Assembly: GCA_018398815.1 (NCBI GenBank)
Contig: CM031604.1
Location: 51,983,865-52,006,364, forward strand
DNA from: Conus ventricosus
Lineage: Eukaryota > Mollusca > Gastropoda > Neogastropoda > Conidae
Reading direction: 5' to 3'
DNA length: 22,500 nucleotides
Below are positions 19,080 to 22,500 of this stretch, one piece after another. The notes below the pieces were generated by a model, which saw only the letters and a program-made list of their open reading frames with translations, was not told the DNA's origin and ran no database searches. The first letter of the stretch is position 1. Each line of letters starts with the position of its first letter. Made by a program: the position numbers and the translations under genes.

Positions 19080-19203
19080 GCGTGTGTTGCCAACAGTATG
19101 TGTTGACCTTGGAGATAAAATCCCGCCCCACACTTCAATCACCATGAAGTGAATCGGCCGGGGATCGAACCCATGACCCTCGATGTGAGAGTGTCGTGTT
19201 CAA
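19080..19203 (-). mobile_element. tRNA-type SINE fragment
   Basis: Read on the minus strand, the piece has 'gggttcgatcc' (19162-19172 on plus), a good match to the Pol III B box and T-loop of tRNA genes. It is followed by 'gattttatctccaaggtcaa', which resembles the body of a mollusc SINE I recall. The A-box half is not convincing, so the head is truncated or worn. No tail was identified. Confidence 0.55.
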
Positions 19204-19495
19204 GTGAAGGAAACGAATGATAAGGGTGTGTTTGTTTTCACATGTCACTCGCAAAGTTTGTTACACCGTGGCTCCCATAATTCTTCTTTATGGAATCAAT
19301 GCATTAATTTTTCAAGGCTTCTAAATGATACAGAGCAACGGCTAGTTGCTTTGTTTTCTCTGTTTGATTGCAGAATTTTGCTTGTTTCTGTCATTTTTCT
19401 TGTCTTATTACCTTATGTATGCGTTTTGTGGTCCTAATTGGTAATTAGTTCTTTTGTTTCAAAATGAAATAGGATTCAATAAAAAAAATCTACTA
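19204..19495. other. Low-repeat DNA, no gene seen
   Basis: A 77-codon open frame at 19204-19437 has a hydrophobic end but no recognisable domain or gene context. I do not support it as a gene. Confidence 0.4.
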
Positions 19496-19597
19496 AAAGG
19501 AAACTTATAATAAAAGATAGAAGGCCGATTTGTAGGAGAACTGAACAAAGGAAACTTATAATAAAAGATAGAAGGCCGATTTGTAGGAGAACTGAAC
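19496..19597 (+). repeat. Exact 51-bp tandem duplication
   Basis: The 51 bases at 19496-19546 are repeated without change at 19547-19597. Both copies begin 'aaaggaaacttataataaaa' and end 'gaactgaac'. Confidence 0.97.
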
Positions 19598-19759
19598 AGG
19601 AATAAAAAAATAACTATTTGACTACAACGCTGACAGGACGTATATAAGATTGCATGTTGAACAAGAAGGAAAAATTTTCCATGTCAAATTTACATTAGTT
19701 CGAAGTTACAGTGAAACAAAGAATATTTCCAAAGATATTGCTAGAAATTGTAATTTAGA

Positions 19760-19844
19760 TTATTTCTTATTCCTCTATGGACTATAAAAAAAAACCCACG
19801 AAATTGTTTCTTATTCCTCTATGGACTATAAAAAACCCACGAAA
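19760..19844 (+). repeat. Near-exact ~44-bp tandem duplication
   Basis: Two adjacent copies contain 'cttattcctctatggact' then 'ataaaa...cccacgaaa'. They differ by an A/G substitution near the start and by the length of one A-run. Confidence 0.95.
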
Positions 19845-20108
19845 GGTGAAAAAAAAACCAAAAAAAAAAAAAACCAACAACAACAATAATGGGTGTCCTA
19901 AAACGGCTACAGAGAAATAAAGTATCAATCAAAACGAGTGAAGCGTATTGTTGCAACTATGAAGAATTAAACTCCTGTTCTTTTAATACGTCAGTGAGCT
20001 GGACGCTGAGTGAAGCGTGAACAAGAGTTGGTTCTCATCTCTCGTTGAATCGAGAAAAAAGGTGGACTTTGGGAACAGATTCGAAGTATATGATAACAGT
20101 ACATTATC
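19845..20108. other. AT-rich DNA, no gene seen
   Basis: Starts with A-rich and CAACAA-rich text, then low-repeat sequence. Nothing recognised. Confidence 0.45.
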
Positions 20109-20135
20109 AAAAAAAAAAAAAAAAAAAAAAAAAAA
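20109..20135. repeat. Poly-A tract
   Basis: 27 consecutive A. Confidence 0.95.
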
Positions 20136-20197
20136 CCCAGTACTCAACGACCTTCGCTACGGTCTAAGAACAAGAACGTGTCCTTTTCAAACACTTA

Positions 20198-20200
<3 letters not shown>

Positions 20201-20256
<56 letters not shown>
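20201..20256. repeat. (CT)n microsatellite
   Basis: An uninterrupted CT run of about 55 bases. Confidence 0.98.
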
Positions 20257-20838
<582 letters not shown>

Positions 20839-20935
20839 TAAGACTCAAACAAGTAAAACGCGGTAACGCCGTTGTACCAAGCAAATTTTCGGTTTATTAC
20901 AAACCTTCTTCAGGCTAAAAGATTGGCCAACTGAA
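20839..20935 (-). other. Possible repeat-element terminus with CTGAAGAAGG...CCGAAA hairpin
   Basis: On the minus strand 'ctgaagaagg' (20904-20913) and 'ccgaaaa' (20886-20892) flank a GGTTT/AAACC stem. Motifs of this shape are frequent near the ends of Penelope-like and related retroelements, from memory. The fragment is bounded by microsatellites on both sides. Confidence 0.3.
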
Positions 20936-21063
20936 CACGCACACACACACAGACATCCAAGTCCCTGTCACATGAAACAGAAGCTGAATTAAGTTCAAAA
21001 AGAATTAAAATCACTTGCACGAACATATCGTTTGAGAGGCAGTGGAAAACATGTCGGTGTGCT

Positions 21064-21064
<1 letters not shown>

Positions 21065-21102
<38 letters not shown>

Positions 21103-21214
21103 CACACACACTCACACACACACACACACACACTACCCCCCCCCCCACACACACACATTAACTCACACACACACACGCACGCACGCACGCACGCACGCAC
21201 ACACGCACGCACGC

Positions 21215-21291
<77 letters not shown>

Positions 21292-21339
21292 TCAACCCTG
21301 GCGATTTTTCCCATATACCAGCATTAAACACATTCATTG

Positions 21340-21377
<38 letters not shown>

Positions 21378-21460
21378 CCGCACACACATACCCGCACATA
21401 TACACTGCATCAACCTTGGAGATCTTTCACACATACCCAACATCAAACACATTCATCGCC

Positions 21461-21553
<93 letters not shown>
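21065..21553. repeat. Long (CA)n microsatellites with a duplicated ~60-bp spacer
   Basis: CA tracts at 21065-21287, 21339-21375 and 21461-21553 are separated by two related spacers. Both spacers begin 'actgcatcaacc' (21286 and 21403), contain 'aaacacattcat' and end 'gcc' before the next CA run. One step of a 117-bp tandem duplication carrying its own CA tract explains the pattern. The first tract also contains CACG and poly-C interruptions. Confidence 0.92.
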
Positions 21554-21555
<2 letters not shown>

Positions 21556-21618
21556 TGTATGCGCTTAAGCGCATCCAGATAAGCACACTCATATACATAT
21601 GTAAGCATAGTTCGCATG

Positions 21619-21953
21619 GGGGTGAAAGAGAGAGAGAGAAAGAGAGAGAGAAAGGGAGACAGAGAAAGAGAGAGAAAGAGGGTGAGATAGAAAGAGAGAT
21701 GGAGAGAGAGAGAGAGAAGTGGAGAAGAGAGAGACAGTGAGAAAGAAAGGGAGAGAGGGAGCAAGAGGGAGGGAGAGAGAGAGAGAAAGAGAGAGGGAGA
21801 GAGAGAAAGAGAGAGAAAAATGGGCTATGGGAACGGGGTAAGGGATGGAGGAATGAAGGAGGGTACTAGGGGACAGGAATAGTTGGACGGGTGGCTGAGA
21901 GGGAAGAGGAAAGGGGGCGGTGGGAGGGAAAGGTGGTGGTGGAGGAGGTAAGG

Positions 21954-21989
<36 letters not shown>

Positions 21990-22005
21990 GAGAGGAGAGA
22001 CAGAG

Positions 22006-22052
<47 letters not shown>

Positions 22053-22075
22053 GCAAAGAGAGGAAAAAAAGGGGT
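21619..22075 (+). repeat. Long (GA)n-type purine tract
   Basis: Interrupted GA, GAAA and GGGA repeats on the plus strand with few pyrimidines. Many Ser/Leu-rich or Arg/Glu-rich open frames result from it. Confidence 0.95.
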
Positions 22076-22500
22076 GCACCGAGGAAGTTAAAATGATGAG
22101 AAATATACTTAATAAAGGGGGGGGGGGGGGGGGGGAGGGGAGGGAAAAGAAAAAGGGGGTGAGGGCAAGAAGGCTATTTGAGGGGGAAAAAAGAGGTTGG
22201 GGGGGGGGGGAATTCTAGGGGTTTAGGGGTTAGGAAGGTAAAGGTAATGAGCAAAAAGTAATGGAGATAGTAAGTAGTAGAGATGGAGGGGGAGGATCAG
22301 GTGGAATATGAGCGGGGGAAGTTAAAGCATGTGGTAGGAAAGGATGTGGGCGTGGATGGTTGTAGACTGGGGTGGGGCAGAGAAGAAAGTGGAAAGGGGA
22401 TGTGGGGGCGGGGGTAAAAAAAATAAAAGAAAAAAAAAAGAAAAAAAAGGGGGGGGGGGGGGCTATAGGGCGAGGTGGGTGGGGGGGGGGGGGGGGGTGG
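22076..22500 (+). repeat. G/A-rich low-complexity DNA with poly-G runs
   Basis: The purine bias continues with runs of about 15-20 G near 22118, 22200, 22450 and 22480. Short A-runs occur and few pyrimidines. It continues to the window edge. No gene is seen. Confidence 0.9.

Noticed and set aside
22209..22232. Second telomere-like patch (ggggtttaggggttagg)
   Set aside because: Only two or three irregular units within G-rich low-complexity DNA.

Overview
This window looks like repeat-dense, non-coding DNA from an animal genome. A marine mollusc, probably a gastropod, is the best guess. The basis is the mass of CA/GT and GA/CT microsatellites, a decayed non-LTR retrotransposon, and two SINE-like pieces whose 3' domains resemble repeats I remember from gastropod genomes. 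That assignment rests on memory and no search was possible. I see no intact protein-coding gene, rRNA, tRNA gene or CRISPR array. Nearly all long open frames fall in microsatellites or G/C homopolymer satellites.

Layout. 1-2500: microsatellites around low-repeat DNA, with a possible TATA promoter near 444 and a 60-bp direct repeat. 2518-3259: fourteen identical tandem copies of a 53-bp unit. 3391-4806: the 3' end of a frameshifted non-LTR retrotransposon, with its 3' UTR and AATAAA. 4847-4966: a short exon-like open stretch. 5086-5252: GA and GT microsatellites. 5475-5720: an interstitial TTAGGG block mixed with a 16-bp 'actagtccgagggttc' repeat, folded as an inverted repeat.

5780-14149 is the most striking part: an apparently continuous 8.37-kb foldback structure. 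Its first and last 20 bp are identical inverted repeats, and the homology continues for about 110 bp. The left arm (about 1.1 kb) is C-rich and the right arm (about 4.9 kb) is G-rich; both are made of the same 35-55-bp monomers in opposite orientation. In the right arm two alternating monomer types form an eight-monomer higher-order repeat of about 365 bp, present about 11-12 times. Between the arms is a separate array of about 13 degenerate ~135-bp units, many with a hairpin at the junction. No transposase is encoded. I read it as a non-autonomous foldback-type DNA transposon, or a satellite that grew inside one.

14150-15290: a G-rich stretch, CA-rich DNA and a SINE-like fragment split by about 100 bp. 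15330-17930: three diverged tandem copies of a roughly 1.13-kb segment, with GA/CT tracts and a 290-bp quasi-palindrome of simple repeats. 17930-20730: mostly low-repeat DNA with a minus-strand tRNA-type SINE piece and two local 44-51-bp duplications. 20733-22500: poly-A/AT, long CA tracts with an embedded duplicated spacer, then nearly 900 bp of almost pure purine.

No genes work together here. The biology is repeat biology: mobile-element remnants, satellite amplification and structure-prone DNA. Many homopolymer lengths, especially inside 5780-14149, may be sequencing or consensus errors.
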